From NCBI GenBank assembly GCA_963772295.1, contig CAVYWO010000003.1, forward strand, positions 1 to 64,000: DNA of 64,000 bases, in the 5' to 3' direction. The stretch comes from AP-15 sp963772295 (GTDB taxonomy: Bacteria; Pseudomonadota; Alphaproteobacteria; ATCC43930; CGMCC-115725). Position numbers and translations under genes: made by a program. The first letter of the stretch is position 1; every line of letters begins with the position of its first letter. Below, piece by piece: positions 51,819-62,013 of this stretch. The notes beneath the pieces are model-generated. The model did no database searches, was not told the DNA's origin, and was given only the letters and a program-made list of their open reading frames with translations.

Positions 51819-52532
51819 TCACGGGGCGAGGATCTGCAGGAGCCGCGGGTCTTCGCGGACGGCGCGCGCGGGGCCTTCCAGCGCGATCCGGCCGCGATCG
51901 AGCACATAAGCGTAATCGGCCACCTCCAGCGCCAGTTCGAGGTGCTGCTCGACGAGCACGACCGCGATTTCGCGAACCAGCTGTTTCAGTCGGTTGGTGA
52001 TTTCCTGGATGACCCCGATCCACACGCCTTCGGTCGGTTCGTCGAGCAGCAGCACGCGCGGTTTCAGCAGCAGCGCCCGCGCCATGGCAAGCATTTTCCG
52101 CTCACCGCCGGAGAGCGTGCCGGCGGCCTGACCGAGCCGTTCTCCGAGCTTTGGAAAGAGCGACAAGACATCGCCCAGGGCCGCTTGGCGCCGGCCCAGG
52201 GCGCCCACCGCCAGATTGTCGCGCACCGACAGCTTCGCGAATACCGCGTGCTCCTGCGGCACGTAGCCGAGCCCGAGCCGGACGCGCTGCTCGGTGCGAA
52301 GCCCGATGATGTCGCGTCCGGCCAGCATGGCGTGACCTGCGGCCGCCGGCAGCTCGCCGATGATCGTCTTGAGGAGCGTCGTCTTGCCGACCCCGTTGCG
52401 GCCCAGCACTGCGACCGCCCCGGTCCGCGGCACCCGCAGCCCGACTTCGAACAGCACCTGGCTGCGGCCGTAACCGGCGCACAGGTTGCTGACCTCGAGC
52501 AGCGGCGGGGGTGAGGCGGCGGCATCAGACAC
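51819..52532 (-). CDS. Branched-chain/urea-type ABC transporter ATP-binding protein (LivF/UrtE-like)
   Basis: 237 residues: LGRNGVGKTTLLKTIIGELP (Walker A), VPQEHAVFAKLSVRDNL (Q-loop), GTLSGGERKMLAMARALLLK (signature), PRVLLLDEPTEGVW (Walker B), and the switch His in VLVEQHLELAL. LivF-family ATPase with the typical TEGVW stretch. Stop of the LivG-like gene overlaps its start. Last gene of the operon. Confidence 0.9.
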   Translation of the reverse strand: MSDAAASPPPLLEVSNLCAGYGRSQVLFEVGLRVPRTGAVAVLGRNGVGKTTLLKTIIGELPAAAGHAMLAGRDIIGLRTEQRVRLGLGYVPQEHAVFAKLSVRDNLAVGALGRRQAALGDVLSLFPKLGERLGQAAGTLSGGERKMLAMARALLLKPRVLLLDEPTEGVWIGVIQEITNRLKQLVREIAVVLVEQHLELALEVADYAYVLDRGRIALEGPARAVREDPRLLQILAP

Positions 52533-53259
52533 GCGTCAGATAAACCTCCTTGACCCTGTCGCTCGCCTGGATGGCGGCAACCGTCCCGGTCTCCAGCACC
52601 TTGCCCTGGTCGAGAACGGTCAGGACTTCGCAGATATCGCGAATGAAGTCGAGATCATGCTCGACGATGACGATCGCACAATATTTGGCGAAGGGGCGCA
52701 GCAATTCGCCGGTAAGGCGGCGCTCCTCGAGGCTCATCCCGGCGGTCGGCTCGTCGAGCAGCAGGAGCCGAGGTTCGGATGCGAGGGCCATCGCGATCTC
52801 CAGCCACTGCTGCTCGCCATGCGAGAGCGTCCCCGCGATCGCGCCGCCGCGGCCGGCGAGGCGGAAATCGGCGAGCAGCGCGGCAGCGCGCTCGGCCAGC
52901 TTGCGCCGCGTGCGGGACAGCACGAGGTCGCGGAACCTGTCGCGCGCCTGCAGTGCCAAGAGAACGTTGTCGAACACGCCGAGCCCAGGCAACACGCTGG
53001 TGATCTGAAATTTGATGCCGATGCCGGCCCGAGCCCGGGCGTGCGACGGCGCCGCGGTAACGTCTCTACCGTCGAGGCGCACGCGACCATCGCTTGGCAC
53101 CTCGGCGCCGGCGATGCACTTCAGCAAGGTGCTCTTGCCGGAGCCGTTCGGGCCGATCAGGCCATGGATCTGCTGTCGCTCGACGCGCAGATCGACGCCA
53201 TCGAGTGCACAGAGCTTGCCGAATTGTTTGCGGATCGCCACCGCCTCAAGGAAGGCCAT
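52525..53259 (-). CDS. ABC transporter ATP-binding protein (LivG/UrtD-like)
   Basis: 244 residues from the ATG at 53257-53259 (AFLEAVAIRKQFGKLCALDG); a longer start would add 26 residues that overlap the permease gene end. Walker A GPNGSGKSTLLKCIAG, Q-loop FQITSVLPGLGV, signature LSHGEQQWLEIAMALA (SHGEQ is usual for LivG/UrtD), Walker B LLLLDEPTAGM, switch IVIVEHDLDFI. It pairs with the LivF-like ATPase; overlaps by 8 bp at each end with its neighbours. Confidence 0.9.
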   Translation of the reverse strand: MAFLEAVAIRKQFGKLCALDGVDLRVERQQIHGLIGPNGSGKSTLLKCIAGAEVPSDGRVRLDGRDVTAAPSHARARAGIGIKFQITSVLPGLGVFDNVLLALQARDRFRDLVLSRTRRKLAERAAALLADFRLAGRGGAIAGTLSHGEQQWLEIAMALASEPRLLLLDEPTAGMSLEERRLTGELLRPFAKYCAIVIVEHDLDFIRDICEVLTVLDQGKVLETGTVAAIQASDRVKEVYLTRV

Positions 53260-54301
53260 CGCCACGCCCGGCAAGAAGACGATGGCGCCGCAGCCGCGGC
53301 CCGAAATCGCCGACGCGCTCGCGCTCGGATACGACAAGGCTGATCAGCCCCGAGGGGCGCAGCAGAATTACCAGCAACAAAAGCAGGCCCAACAGGATCG
53401 GCCATATCTCCGGATATTGCTGAGAGAAAAAGTAGCTGAAGCTTTCGATGACGACGACACCGAGGACCGGGCCGACCAGCGTGCCGATCCCGCCGAAGAG
53501 GCAATAAAGAACGATCTGGGTCGAAAGGACGAGGCCGATCATGCTCGGCCACACGAAGCCCTGCTGATAGGCGTACAGCCCACCGGCCAGTCCGGCGATC
53601 GCCCCCGCCGTGGAGAATACCGCCGCCTTCAGCAGCGGCGCGCGGTAGCCGAAAAAGCCGATCCGTTCTTCGTGCTGCCGGATGCCGGCCAGCGCCAGTC
53701 CGAATTGCGAGCGTACCAGCGCCCGGCATCCGAGATAGACGAGCGCAAAGATGGCGAGGACCAGGTAGAAAAAGGAGATCGAGGCGAACTCAAAACGCCC
53801 GAGCGAGAGCTGCGGGATCGACGGGATGCCGTTCTGGCCGCCGAGATAGTACCAGGAAAGGGCGAGTTCCTCGCCGGCGACGGATGCGGTCAGCGTCCCC
53901 AGCGCCACGAAGATCATGCTCGGCGGATGCCGCCCGAGGAGCAGGAACCCGGCGACGACAACGGCAAGGGCAAAGCCCACGGCGAGCGCCACCGGCACCA
54001 CCACCAGCACCGAGCTGATCTCGAGATCGCGGGCCAGCAAGGCCACGACATAGCCGGCGCCGCCGAAGAAGAAGGCCTGACCGAAACTCATGATCCCGGC
54101 ATAGCCGAACACCAGATCAAAGCTCAGCGCGAACAGGGCAAGGATCAGCAGGCGTGAGGCGAATTCGGTCAGGTATCCGGGCACGAGCGCCGGGACCACC
54201 AGAAATCCGGTAAAAAAGACGGCCTCGACCCAGGGAATGACGGGCCGCCGTACGGCCGGGGCCGGGATGCCGAGGCTGGCGACGCCGCCTGCGTCATCCA
54301 T
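53246..54301 (-). CDS. ABC transporter permease (LivM/UrtC-like)
   Basis: 351 residues with about 9-10 hydrophobic helices: LTEFASRLLILALFALSFDL, FGYAGIMSFGQAFFFGGAGY (conserved GxxSFGxAxFxGxGAY motif), LGRHPPSMIFVALGTLTASV, ALAGIRQHEERIGFFGYRAP (EAA-like loop with the ATPases), GLAGGLYAYQQGFVWPSMIG and GGIGTLVGPVLGVVVIESF. Inner membrane. The C-terminal 20 residues overlap the LivG gene. Upstream lies 655 bp of repeats separating it from the binding-protein genes. Confidence 0.9.
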   Translation of the reverse strand: MDDAGGVASLGIPAPAVRRPVIPWVEAVFFTGFLVVPALVPGYLTEFASRLLILALFALSFDLVFGYAGIMSFGQAFFFGGAGYVVALLARDLEISSVLVVVPVALAVGFALAVVVAGFLLLGRHPPSMIFVALGTLTASVAGEELALSWYYLGGQNGIPSIPQLSLGRFEFASISFFYLVLAIFALVYLGCRALVRSQFGLALAGIRQHEERIGFFGYRAPLLKAAVFSTAGAIAGLAGGLYAYQQGFVWPSMIGLVLSTQIVLYCLFGGIGTLVGPVLGVVVIESFSYFFSQQYPEIWPILLGLLLLLVILLRPSGLISLVVSERERVGDFGPRLRRHRLLAGRGDGLP

Positions 54302-54439
54302 TCAATTCGAGCCCCGGCTCGGCAACCCTGACGCGCGCCCGCCTGTCTGCCCGGAATCGCACCGCCATTTCCCCATCGTCATCCCGGCGAAGGAGGCTGT
54401 CAGGAAATTGGGTAGGCTCGGAGAACGAGCGGTGCAAAG

Positions 54440-54620
54440 GCGCCGTGCGTGCTTCGACACGGCCGCTTCGCGGCCTGCTCAGCATGAGGTGGGCTATTGA
54501 TGGCATTATCGAAATTCCTCATCCTGAGGCGCCTCGCGCCCCCCGGAACGGCCCGCAGGGCCGGCCGTCCGGGGGGAGGCCTCGAAGGACGCAGGGCGTT
54601 GATCCAGCCTCGCCGCAATT
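54440..54620. repeat. CCTCATCCTGAGGCGCC-type palindromic repeat, copy 2
   Basis: CAGCATGAGGTGGGC, ATTCCTCATCCTGAGGCGCC, CCGGAACGGCCCGCAGGGCC, CCTCGAAGGACGCAGGGCG. Related to the copy at 46490. Together with 54634-54790 it fills the gap between permease and binding-protein genes. Confidence 0.7.
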
Positions 54621-54633
54621 TGATTACAGTTTC

Positions 54634-54790
54634 CCACCGGCCTACGGCCGACCCGCGAGGCAAGAAACGCTACCGTGTCATTGCGAGGCGCCGTCAGGCG
54701 CCGCGGCAATCTCGACGCCGCAGCGTCTCGGGGGTCGAGATTGCTTCGTCGCTCCGCTCCTCGCAATGACAGCGCAGGTGGGCGGGCGCC
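54634..54790 (+). repeat. Intergenic palindromic repeat, family A, copy 4
   Basis: CCCACCGGCCTACGGCCGAC, GTGTCATTGCGAGGCGCCGT, GTCGAGATTGCTTCGTCGCT and CCGCTCCTCGCAATGACAGC. Same order as the copy at 13497. No gene to 54956. Confidence 0.75.
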
Positions 54791-54956
54791 ACTCATGGCT
54801 CTATTTCTTTACAGCCTCGAAGGCCGGGATCTATATCTTCGGTCGCTCCGAACTTTTCCAGCAATTATATCGTCTTGCCCCAACGATGACCGTCCGTGTC
54901 GCGGAACGATGGACCCCGGCGCCGAGGTGACGGGTGAGTGATACATTCTCAGCCCC

Positions 54957-56195
54957 TCAGCATTCCTTCGGGTCGAGCAGCCCATCGCTCGAATCGACAA
55001 TCTCGAAATTGCCGTTCTTGGCGACCGCAATGTACATCTTCATTTTGCAGTGCCGCTTGCCCGGCACCATCTCGGCCGGACCGCCCGGCCCCACGGCGAT
55101 CGCGGCGTGATCGAGCGCCTCGGCCACGGCATCCCGGTCGATCTTGCCGGCCTTCTTGACCGCCTCCGCCCACAGCATCATCCCGCGATACATACCGGTC
55201 GCGGCGGCGCCGGCCGAAAACAGGTATTTGGTGCCGGGGAACATGGCCTGATATTCGGCTTGAATTTTGGCGCTTCCGGGGTCGATCTTGTCGACGGCCC
55301 GATAATAATCGAGGCAACTTGCGAGGCCTTCGATCTCGGCCGGAGCGTTGAGGTTCAGCGCGTTCTCGTCATAGGCGACCTGGCAGAGGCGGCCGCCGCG
55401 CTTGAGAAATCCGGCCTCGTAGAGCTGCTTGAAGAAGGGTCCGACCCCGGGCGGGATGACGGTCACAAAGACAACGTCGATCCGCTCGGTCATGATCCGG
55501 TTGACAGTGGCGCCGTAATCGAGCTGGGCTATCGGATAATACTCCTCGAATATCACCTCGCCGCCGCCGGTCTCGATCAGGTTGCGCGCGTATTTGTTCA
55601 GCACGTGCGGCCAGATGTAGTTGGCCGCCGGGAGGGCGAAGCGCTTGCCACCGTTTTTGATCAGCCACGGGATCAGCCGGTCGCATTCCTGCGACGGCGT
55701 CGGCCCGGTGCAGTAAATGAGGGCCTCACATTCCTTGCCCTCATAGAGCTGCGGGTAGATGTAGAGCGTATGCCCGCGCTGTACGATCGGACCCTTGATC
55801 GCATTGCGCATCGAGCTGGTGATCCCGCCCAGTACGACATCTACATGGTCGCGCTCGATCAGCCGGCGCACATTGGCAACCGCCACCGCCTCGTTCGAGG
55901 CGGTGTCTTCGACAAACAGCTGTACCGGGCGGCCGAGCAGCCCGCCCGATTTGTTGATCAAGTCGGCGCAGAGCTTGGCTGTGTTGAGATCGGGGTTGCC
56001 GCCAAGCGCGATTGCCCCGGTCAGGTCGGTGGCGATGCCGACCTTGATCGGCGCTGCCGCCCAGGACGGCGATGCCGGAATTCCCCAGCTGCCGGCGCCG
56101 GTGGCGACGGCGCCTGCCGCCCATGCGGCGCCTTCGAGAAAGCGCCGGCGACTGACTCGCGCGGCGCTGTCGTACCGCTTTGTCTGCTCGTTCAT
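54957..56195 (-). CDS. ABC transporter substrate-binding protein, second tandem copy (Tat-exported)
   Basis: 412 residues from the ATG at 56193-56195 with a strong ribosome binding site (GGGAGGAGTCCGGGA). Twin-arginine leader (VSRRRFLEGAAWAAGAVATG), then a Peripla_BP_5/6-type domain: IKVGIATDLTGAIALGG, LFVEDTASNEAVAVANVRRL, VLGGITSSMRNAIKGPIVQR, GHTLYIYP, VIPPGVGPFFKQLYEAGF. Resembles UrtA/FmdD/AmiC-like binding proteins for urea, short amides or amino acids. Highly similar to the copy at 56261-57506, so a recent tandem duplication. It delivers ligand to the LivH/LivM channel. Confidence 0.85.
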   Translation of the reverse strand: MNEQTKRYDSAARVSRRRFLEGAAWAAGAVATGAGSWGIPASPSWAAAPIKVGIATDLTGAIALGGNPDLNTAKLCADLINKSGGLLGRPVQLFVEDTASNEAVAVANVRRLIERDHVDVVLGGITSSMRNAIKGPIVQRGHTLYIYPQLYEGKECEALIYCTGPTPSQECDRLIPWLIKNGGKRFALPAANYIWPHVLNKYARNLIETGGGEVIFEEYYPIAQLDYGATVNRIMTERIDVVFVTVIPPGVGPFFKQLYEAGFLKRGGRLCQVAYDENALNLNAPAEIEGLASCLDYYRAVDKIDPGSAKIQAEYQAMFPGTKYLFSAGAAATGMYRGMMLWAEAVKKAGKIDRDAVAEALDHAAIAVGPGGPAEMVPGKRHCKMKMYIAVAKNGNFEIVDSSDGLLDPKEC

Positions 56196-56260
56196 TCCCG
56201 GACTCCTCCCAACTTTAGGTGCCCAATGCAATCGTCGGGCCAACCGCGAGACAACGCCCC

Positions 56261-57506
56261 TCAGCACTCCTTCGGGTCGAGCAGCCCGTCGCTCGAACTC
56301 GACAATCTCGAACTTGCCGTTTTTGGCGACCGCTATGTACATCTTCATTTTGCAGTGCCGCTTGCCCGGCACCATCTCGGCCGGACCGCCCGGCGCCGCC
56401 GGGATCGCGGCGTGATCCAATGCTTCGGCCACCGCATCCCGGTCGAGCTTGCCGGCCTTCTTGACCGCTTCGGCCCACAGCATCATCCCGCGATACATGC
56501 CGGTACCGGCGCTGCTGGCCGTCAGCGGGTACTTGGTCGCGGGGAACATGGCCTTATATTCGGCCTGTATTTTGGCGCTGGCGGGGTGGATCTTGTCGAT
56601 GGCCCGATAATAATCCAGACAACTCGCGATCCCTTCGATTTCCTGCGGCGCATTAATGGTCAGAGTAAGCTCGTCGTAATAGACGCAGCAGAGGCGACCG
56701 CCGTGCTTGAGAAATCCGGCCTCGTAGAGCTGCTTGAAAAACGGTCCGACGCCCGGCGGGATGATCGTCACAAACACGACGTCGATCCGTTCGGTCATGA
56801 TCCGGTTGACCGTGGCACTGTAGTCGAGCTGGGCGATCGGGTAATATTCCTCGAATATCACCTCGCCGCCGCCGCCTTCGACGAGGTTACGCGCGTATTT
56901 GTTCAGCACATGGGGCCAGATGTAGTTGGCCGCAGGGAAGGCGAACCGCTTGCCGCCGTTTTTGATCAGCCACGGGATCAGCCGGTCGCTTTGCTGCGAC
57001 GGCGTCGGGCCGGTGTAATAGATCAGCTTCTCGCATTCCTTGCCCTCATAATTCTCCGGGTAGATGTAGAGCGTATGCCCGCGCTGCACGATCGGACCCT
57101 TGATCGCGTTGCGCATCGAGCTGGTGATGCCGCCGAGCACGACGTCGACATGATCGCGCTCAATCAACCGGCGCACATTGGCAACGGCCACCGCCTCGTT
57201 CGAGGCGGTATCTTCGACAAACAGCTGTACCGGCCGCCCGAGCAGGCCGCCCGACTTGTTGATCAGGTCGGCGCAGAGCCTCGCGACGTTCAGGCTGGGG
57301 ATCCCGCCGATAGCGATAGGCCCCGTGAGGTCGGTGGCGATGCCGACCTTGATCGGCTCGGCCGCCCAGGCCGGCGTTGCCGGAATGATCCAGCTCCCGG
57401 CGCCGGTGGCGAGGGCGCCCGCCGTCCAGGCGGCACTATTGAGGAAATGTCGGCGACTGATCTCGTTGGCGGCGGCGAACCGCTTTGATTTCTCGTTCGT
57501 TCCCAC
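56261..57506 (-). CDS. ABC transporter substrate-binding protein, first tandem copy, frameshifted near the end
   Basis: Starts at a GTG (57504-57506) after GGAGGGACA. Tat leader (ISRRHFLNSAAWTAGALATG), then the same fold as the second copy (IKVGIATDLTGPIAIGG, IKGPIVQRGHTLYIYP, TIIPPGVGPFFKQLYEAGF). Its natural end would be SSDGLLDPKEC with TGA at 56261-56263. One extra base at about 56298 (GCTCGAACTCGAC against GCTCGAATCGAC) shifts the last 11 codons. The frame then runs through the intergenic DNA and joins the second copy in phase, giving one 849-codon ORF. It may be real or a sequencing error. Confidence 0.8.
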
Positions 57507-57544
57507 TGTCCCTCCCTGATGATCATTTTGGCGAAAGTGTCAGC

Positions 57545-58405
57545 TCATGCTCTTCGCCTCGCATGCACGATGCCCGCCGGCAGGAGCTTCATCAGCGTCA
57601 GCGCAATCAGGAAAACCAGCACCTCGGCGAGTACCGGAGAGATCACCCAAGGCAGTGCGGCGCCGAGGCTGCCGATCACGCCGGCCCCGACCAAGGGCCC
57701 GGCGAAGGTGCCGAGGCCCCCCAGCATGACGCCGAGAAACGCCTGGATCAGGAAGCGCAGCCCGAGGTCGGCGAAAAGCGAGAAGATCGGCACGACAAGC
57801 GCGCCGGCGAGACCGGCGAGCGCCACGCCGAAGGTGAAGGTCGCGGCATAGACCGCTCCGGTCGAGATGCCGGAGGCGCGGGCGAGCGCCGGGTTCTCGA
57901 GCGAGGCACGAACCCGCAGGCCGAACGAGGTCTTCGTCAGCAGGCCGCCACTCGCGGCAATGACGAGGATCGTGATCGCAATGATCGCGACGCGCCATTG
58001 CGGGAAGGTAATCCCGCCGACGACGAAGAAGCCGGTGAGCGGCGCCTCCACATTCTCATAGAGCCCGCCCAGAAGTCCCCGCACCGTCTCCCGGATGACG
58101 ACCGCCAAGGCGTAGGTGCCGAGCATGGCGATCAGCGGCCGCGCATAGAACCATCGGATTACCCCTCGCTCGACGACCCATCCGATCAGGCCGACGAAGA
58201 GCGGGGCCAGCGCCATGGCCAATGTCACCGGCAGGCCATGGTTGTGCAATACATAAGTAAAATAAGCGCCCAGCAAAACGAACTCGCCGTGCGCGAAATT
58301 GAAGATGCCCATCATGCTGGCGATGATCCCGAGCCCGGCGACGATCAGCACCATGATCGAACTGAAACTGAGGATCTCGAAGAGTGCGTTGACGGCCGTA
58401 TCCAT
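57545..58405 (-). CDS. ABC transporter permease (LivH/UrtB-like)
   Basis: 286 residues from the ATG at 58403-58405; an upstream ATG at 58435 is possible. About eight helices: LFEILSFSSIMVLIVAGLGI, MMGIFNFAHGEFVLLGAYFT (the conserved FNFAHG motif of LivH), ERGVIRWFYARPLIAMLGTY, TSFGLRVRASLENPALARAS (ATPase contact loop, here with Gly-Leu-Arg-Val-Arg), GGLGTFAGPLVGAGVIGSLG. First gene of the operon, followed after 38 bp by the substrate-binding protein. With LivM it forms the inner-membrane channel. Confidence 0.9.
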   Translation of the reverse strand: MDTAVNALFEILSFSSIMVLIVAGLGIIASMMGIFNFAHGEFVLLGAYFTYVLHNHGLPVTLAMALAPLFVGLIGWVVERGVIRWFYARPLIAMLGTYALAVVIRETVRGLLGGLYENVEAPLTGFFVVGGITFPQWRVAIIAITILVIAASGGLLTKTSFGLRVRASLENPALARASGISTGAVYAATFTFGVALAGLAGALVVPIFSLFADLGLRFLIQAFLGVMLGGLGTFAGPLVGAGVIGSLGAALPWVISPVLAEVLVFLIALTLMKLLPAGIVHARRRA

Positions 58406-58501
58406 GGGCCGGGAGAGCGTGGTGCCCCGCTGCATCGCTGTCAAGCGGCCTGCCTTGGGCGGCGCGGAAGCGTGTCGGCGGCCCCGCCCGCCCCATAGCA
58501 T

Positions 58502-58627
58502 CTACGACGATTGGCGGCTTCCTCTCCGCGGGTGAGCAACGCCCACATCGGCGTCGATGTCGTTCTCGCGAAACGCCGGCTGGTACTGCTCCAACCCCAA
58601 GCTCCGCAGCCAGGCCGAGATCTCCAT
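58502..58627 (-). pseudogene. SAM-domain cyclase gene fragment, second
   Basis: From the ATG at 58625-58627: MEISAWLRSLGLEQYQPAFR, ENDIDADVGVAHPRRGSRQS, S, stop. SAM domain start as at 51541 and 48113, cut after 28 residues. It begins 16 bp after the 3' end of the second cyclase gene (58644), exactly like the first fragment beside the first cyclase gene. Confidence 0.65.
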
Positions 58628-58643
58628 TGCGCGCGCCTCGGGT

Positions 58644-61600
58644 CTATCCGGTAGCCGCGGCGGTGGCCGCTACGCCCAGTTCTTTGAGCAGCGCCTTGGC
58701 CTCCTTGAGGTCGAATGTGTCGAAGCCCTCGGTGAACCAGCCGTAGACCGGTGCCAGAAGCGCGCGCGCCTCGGCGGGCTTGCCTTGGTCGCGCCACAGC
58801 CGGGCGAGGCTGGTGGCGGCGCGCAATTCCCACGACTTCGCCTCTTGCGAACGGGCGCGCTCGATCGCCCGCCGATAGGAAACTTCCGCCCGATCCGGAG
58901 CGCTCGGATTCCGCCGGAGGAGCAGATCGCCCATCAAGCGGTGTACCTCCGGCTCCCATAGGGGGTCGCCCGTGCGCTCGAAGTGCACGACCGCGGTCTC
59001 GATCGCCCTCAGGGCTTCATCGGTATTCCCTTGTTTTTCGAGGCATTCCGCAAATAGAGCATGCCACTCACCCAGGCCTATCCTGATCCCGATCCTTAGC
59101 ATCTCGGCCAGAGCACTCCTGAACGCTTCTATCCGATCGTCTGCGCACTGCCCCGTTACCCAGGCGTCGTGCCAGATTTCGAGCATCGAACCGACCGCGC
59201 AGTCAAACGGAAACCCCTGCTCCCTGGCGACCGCCAGACACGCTTTGGTCCGCGCGGCGATAAGCTCGGGTTCCCGCCGCAGGATCCTGAGCACAGCCTC
59301 GCACCGTAAAGCAAAGCACAGGCTGAACGGATGAGCCATCGTCTGGGCCAGCGAGAGGGCGGCGAGCCCCCGCTCGGACGCGCGCTTGGGATAGCCGAGG
59401 GTCCACAAGGCCAGCGCCTCATAAATCAGGGCCGCCACGGCCGGGTCTGCCATCCAAATCTTTGGCCCGCGGTGATGATCCGGGTCGTACAGGACCCGCA
59501 CCCGGGCGGCGTGAGACAGCACACTCGAGTATCGTCCGGACCAGTAGCAAGTGATGCAAGCGGCGTTTTCGGCGAGCAAACGGAACTCGTCGCTGCCGAG
59601 CTTTGCTGCGAGGTTGAAAAGCTCTCGGGAAAGCTCCGACGCGGTCTCCATATCTGGTTGCATCAAATAATACACCCACAACCCCACGAGGCTGCGAAAG
59701 AGCTCAGGGGTCTCGCCGGCGCCCGCACACAACTCCTTGGCTCGGGTATAGGCGGCCTGCGCCTCGGCAGATCCCCAGCCTCGTATGGCAACAAGGGGGG
59801 CGCCGAGCGCGAGGCGGAAGTCGATCTCGCGCGAGACCCGCTCGGACGATTCCGGCAGCGAGGCGATCAGCTCGAGGCCCTTGGTTAAATGGGCGATCGC
59901 ATCGGCGTTGGCCGAGGCGGCCATCGCCCGCTCCGCGGCGCGGCGATAATATTGGATGGCGGGAGCGGCGAGCCCGGCGGTGGCGTAGTGGTGTGCGACC
60001 AGCTCCGGCTGGGTCTCGGCCACCTCCGGGAACTGCCCTTCGAGCGCCTGGCCGATCCGGGCGTGGAGCGTTCGCCGGCGCTCGCGCAGCAGGCTGGCAT
60101 AGGCCGCCTCCTGCACCAGCGCATGCTTGAAGGTATAGACCAACTCCGGGAGTTCGCCGCGCCTGAACACCAGTTCCGCGCGGACGAGCCGATCCAGAGC
60201 CTCCGTCAGCCGGTCGTCAGGCTGCCGCGCCACGACGCTGAGCAACGGATAGGAGAACTCGCGGCCGATGGCGGCGCCGATCTGGGCGACCTCGCGCACC
60301 GGCGCTAGCCGGTCGAGCCGGGCCATCAGCGAGTCGTGCAGGGTGGTCGGGATCGCCAGCGGCGGCAGTGCGCCATCAAGCGCGTAATGCCCGTCCTCCT
60401 CGCGCAGCAGGCCGCTTTCGATAATGGTCTTGGTCAGCTCCTCGAGGAACAGCGGCACGCCGTCGGTGCGGGCGAGGATCTGCTCGAGGATCTCGGCCGG
60501 CAGCGCCTTGCCGCCGGCGGACCGCGCGACCAGGGTCGCACCCTCGCGGCGGCCGAGGCGGGCGAGCGGCAGTGTCGTGACATGCGCCTCGGCGGGCCAG
60601 GGCGGGGTGAACTCCCCCGCGTGCGACGGTCAGGGTCAACAGCTCGAGCGAGGTCGGGTCGATCCAATGCGCGTCCTCGAACAGCATCAGCACCGGCTTC
60701 TGCGCCGCCAGTCGCGCCATCTGCGCCAGCAGCGCCTCGAGCGTCTTCTCCTTGCGCCGCTGCGGGGTGAGGTCCGGGAGAGGGTATTTGTCGCCGGTCG
60801 GGATCGACATCCGCTCGGCGGTGAACCCGATCTCCTCGGCGCCGGCGTTCGACCGGGCAAGCAGCACTTCGAGCTTGGCCAGCCGCGCTTCCACCTTGTC
60901 CTCGCGGCTGAAGCCCGCGGCGTGCTCGAGCTGGGTAATGAACGGATGGAGCGCGCTCGCCTGATGGTGCGGCGAGCAGAAATAGCGCAACCTCGTGTGC
61001 GGCTCGCCCGCCGGCTGCTCCAGCATCGCCTGTGCCAGACGCGATTTGCCGATACCGGGTTCGCCGATTAGCACCACCACCCGGCCCTCGCCGGCCTTGG
61101 CCTGCTGCCAGCGGCGCTGCAATAGCGCCAGTTCTTCGTCGCGGCCGACCAGCGGGCTCAGGTCTCGCCCGCGCAGCGCCTCGAAGCGGCTCTCGGCGGC
61201 GCTCCCGCGCACCACCCGCGAGACTCCGACCCATGCGGCCAGTCCTTTGATTTCGGTCTCTCCGAGATCCTCGTACTCGAACAGCCCGCCGATCAGCCGC
61301 TGCGTGCTCGGCGCGATCACCACCGTGTTCGGTGCCGCGAGCGCTTGCAGCCGCGCCGCGAGGTTTGGCGTCTCACCGACCACGTCACGATCGCCGCCAA
61401 CCAAGTCGCCGACCACGACGAGCCCGGTGGCGATCCCAACCCGCACCTGCAATGGCGCGCGCGCAGCGGTGTCGAGCCCGGGCACCGCCTCGACCAATCC
61501 CAACCCCGCGCGCACCGCGCTCTCGGCGTCGTGCTCGTCGGCCCGCGGATAGCCAAAGTAGGCGAGCACGCCGTCGCCCAGGTACCTGGCAACAAACCCC

Positions 61601-61944
61601 CCGGCACGCTCGATGACCGCGGCCGCGCAACGGTGATAGGCGCCGATCACGGCTCGCAAGTCCTCTGGGTCGAGCCGCGCCGACAGCGCCGTCGAGCCCA
61701 CCAGATCGCAGAACATCACCGTCAGCTGCCGCCGCTCGGCGCCATCGACGCGAGGTGCGGGTGGTGGGATGACCGGCGCGGGAGTTGCCGCGGCCCCGAT
61801 CGGCTTGCCACAACCGCCGCAAAACTCGGCCGCGGGCTCGTTCTCAAAGCCGCAATTCGCGCATGCCGAAGGCAGTCCAGCCCCGCAGCGGGCGCAAAAG
61901 CGCCTTGTCGCTGCGTTTTCGGCCATGCAGCTTGGGCAACGCAT
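58644..61944 (-). pseudogene. Zinc-ribbon - adenylate cyclase - ATPase - TPR regulator, broken by a 38-nt deletion
   Basis: Begins at 61944 with a double zinc ribbon (MRCPSCMAENAATRRFCARC, GAGLPSACANCGFENEPAAE, FCGGCGKPI) in place of the SAM domain, then the class III cyclase (VMFCDLVGSTALSARLDPED, GDGVLAYFGYP) and ATPase (GEPGIGKSRLAQAML, PVLMLFEDAHWID). At about 60612-60625, 38 nt present in the sister gene (coding ASRLPLLVLVTARP) are missing, so the frame shifts. The remainder (about 604 codons, TPR part) is in another frame and starts within MPLFLEELTKTI. If translated from the start it would give a truncated 522-residue cyclase-ATPase. Otherwise 85% or more similar to the gene at 48125. 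Confidence 0.8.
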
Positions 61945-62013
61945 TTTCGTACCCCCGACGGCGCGAACCGATCGGGCTCAAGTATAATCGAAAGTCGATG
62001 GGCGCGTGCACGC

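Noticed and set aside
55050..57488. 812-codon plus-strand frame opposite the binding-protein genes
   Set aside because: The duplicated real proteins produce a duplicated shadow; no domain or start signal.
54957..57506. One genuine 849-residue double substrate-binding protein
   Set aside because: A single extra base explains loss of the first stop, and the second half has its own Tat leader, ATG and strong ribosome binding site.
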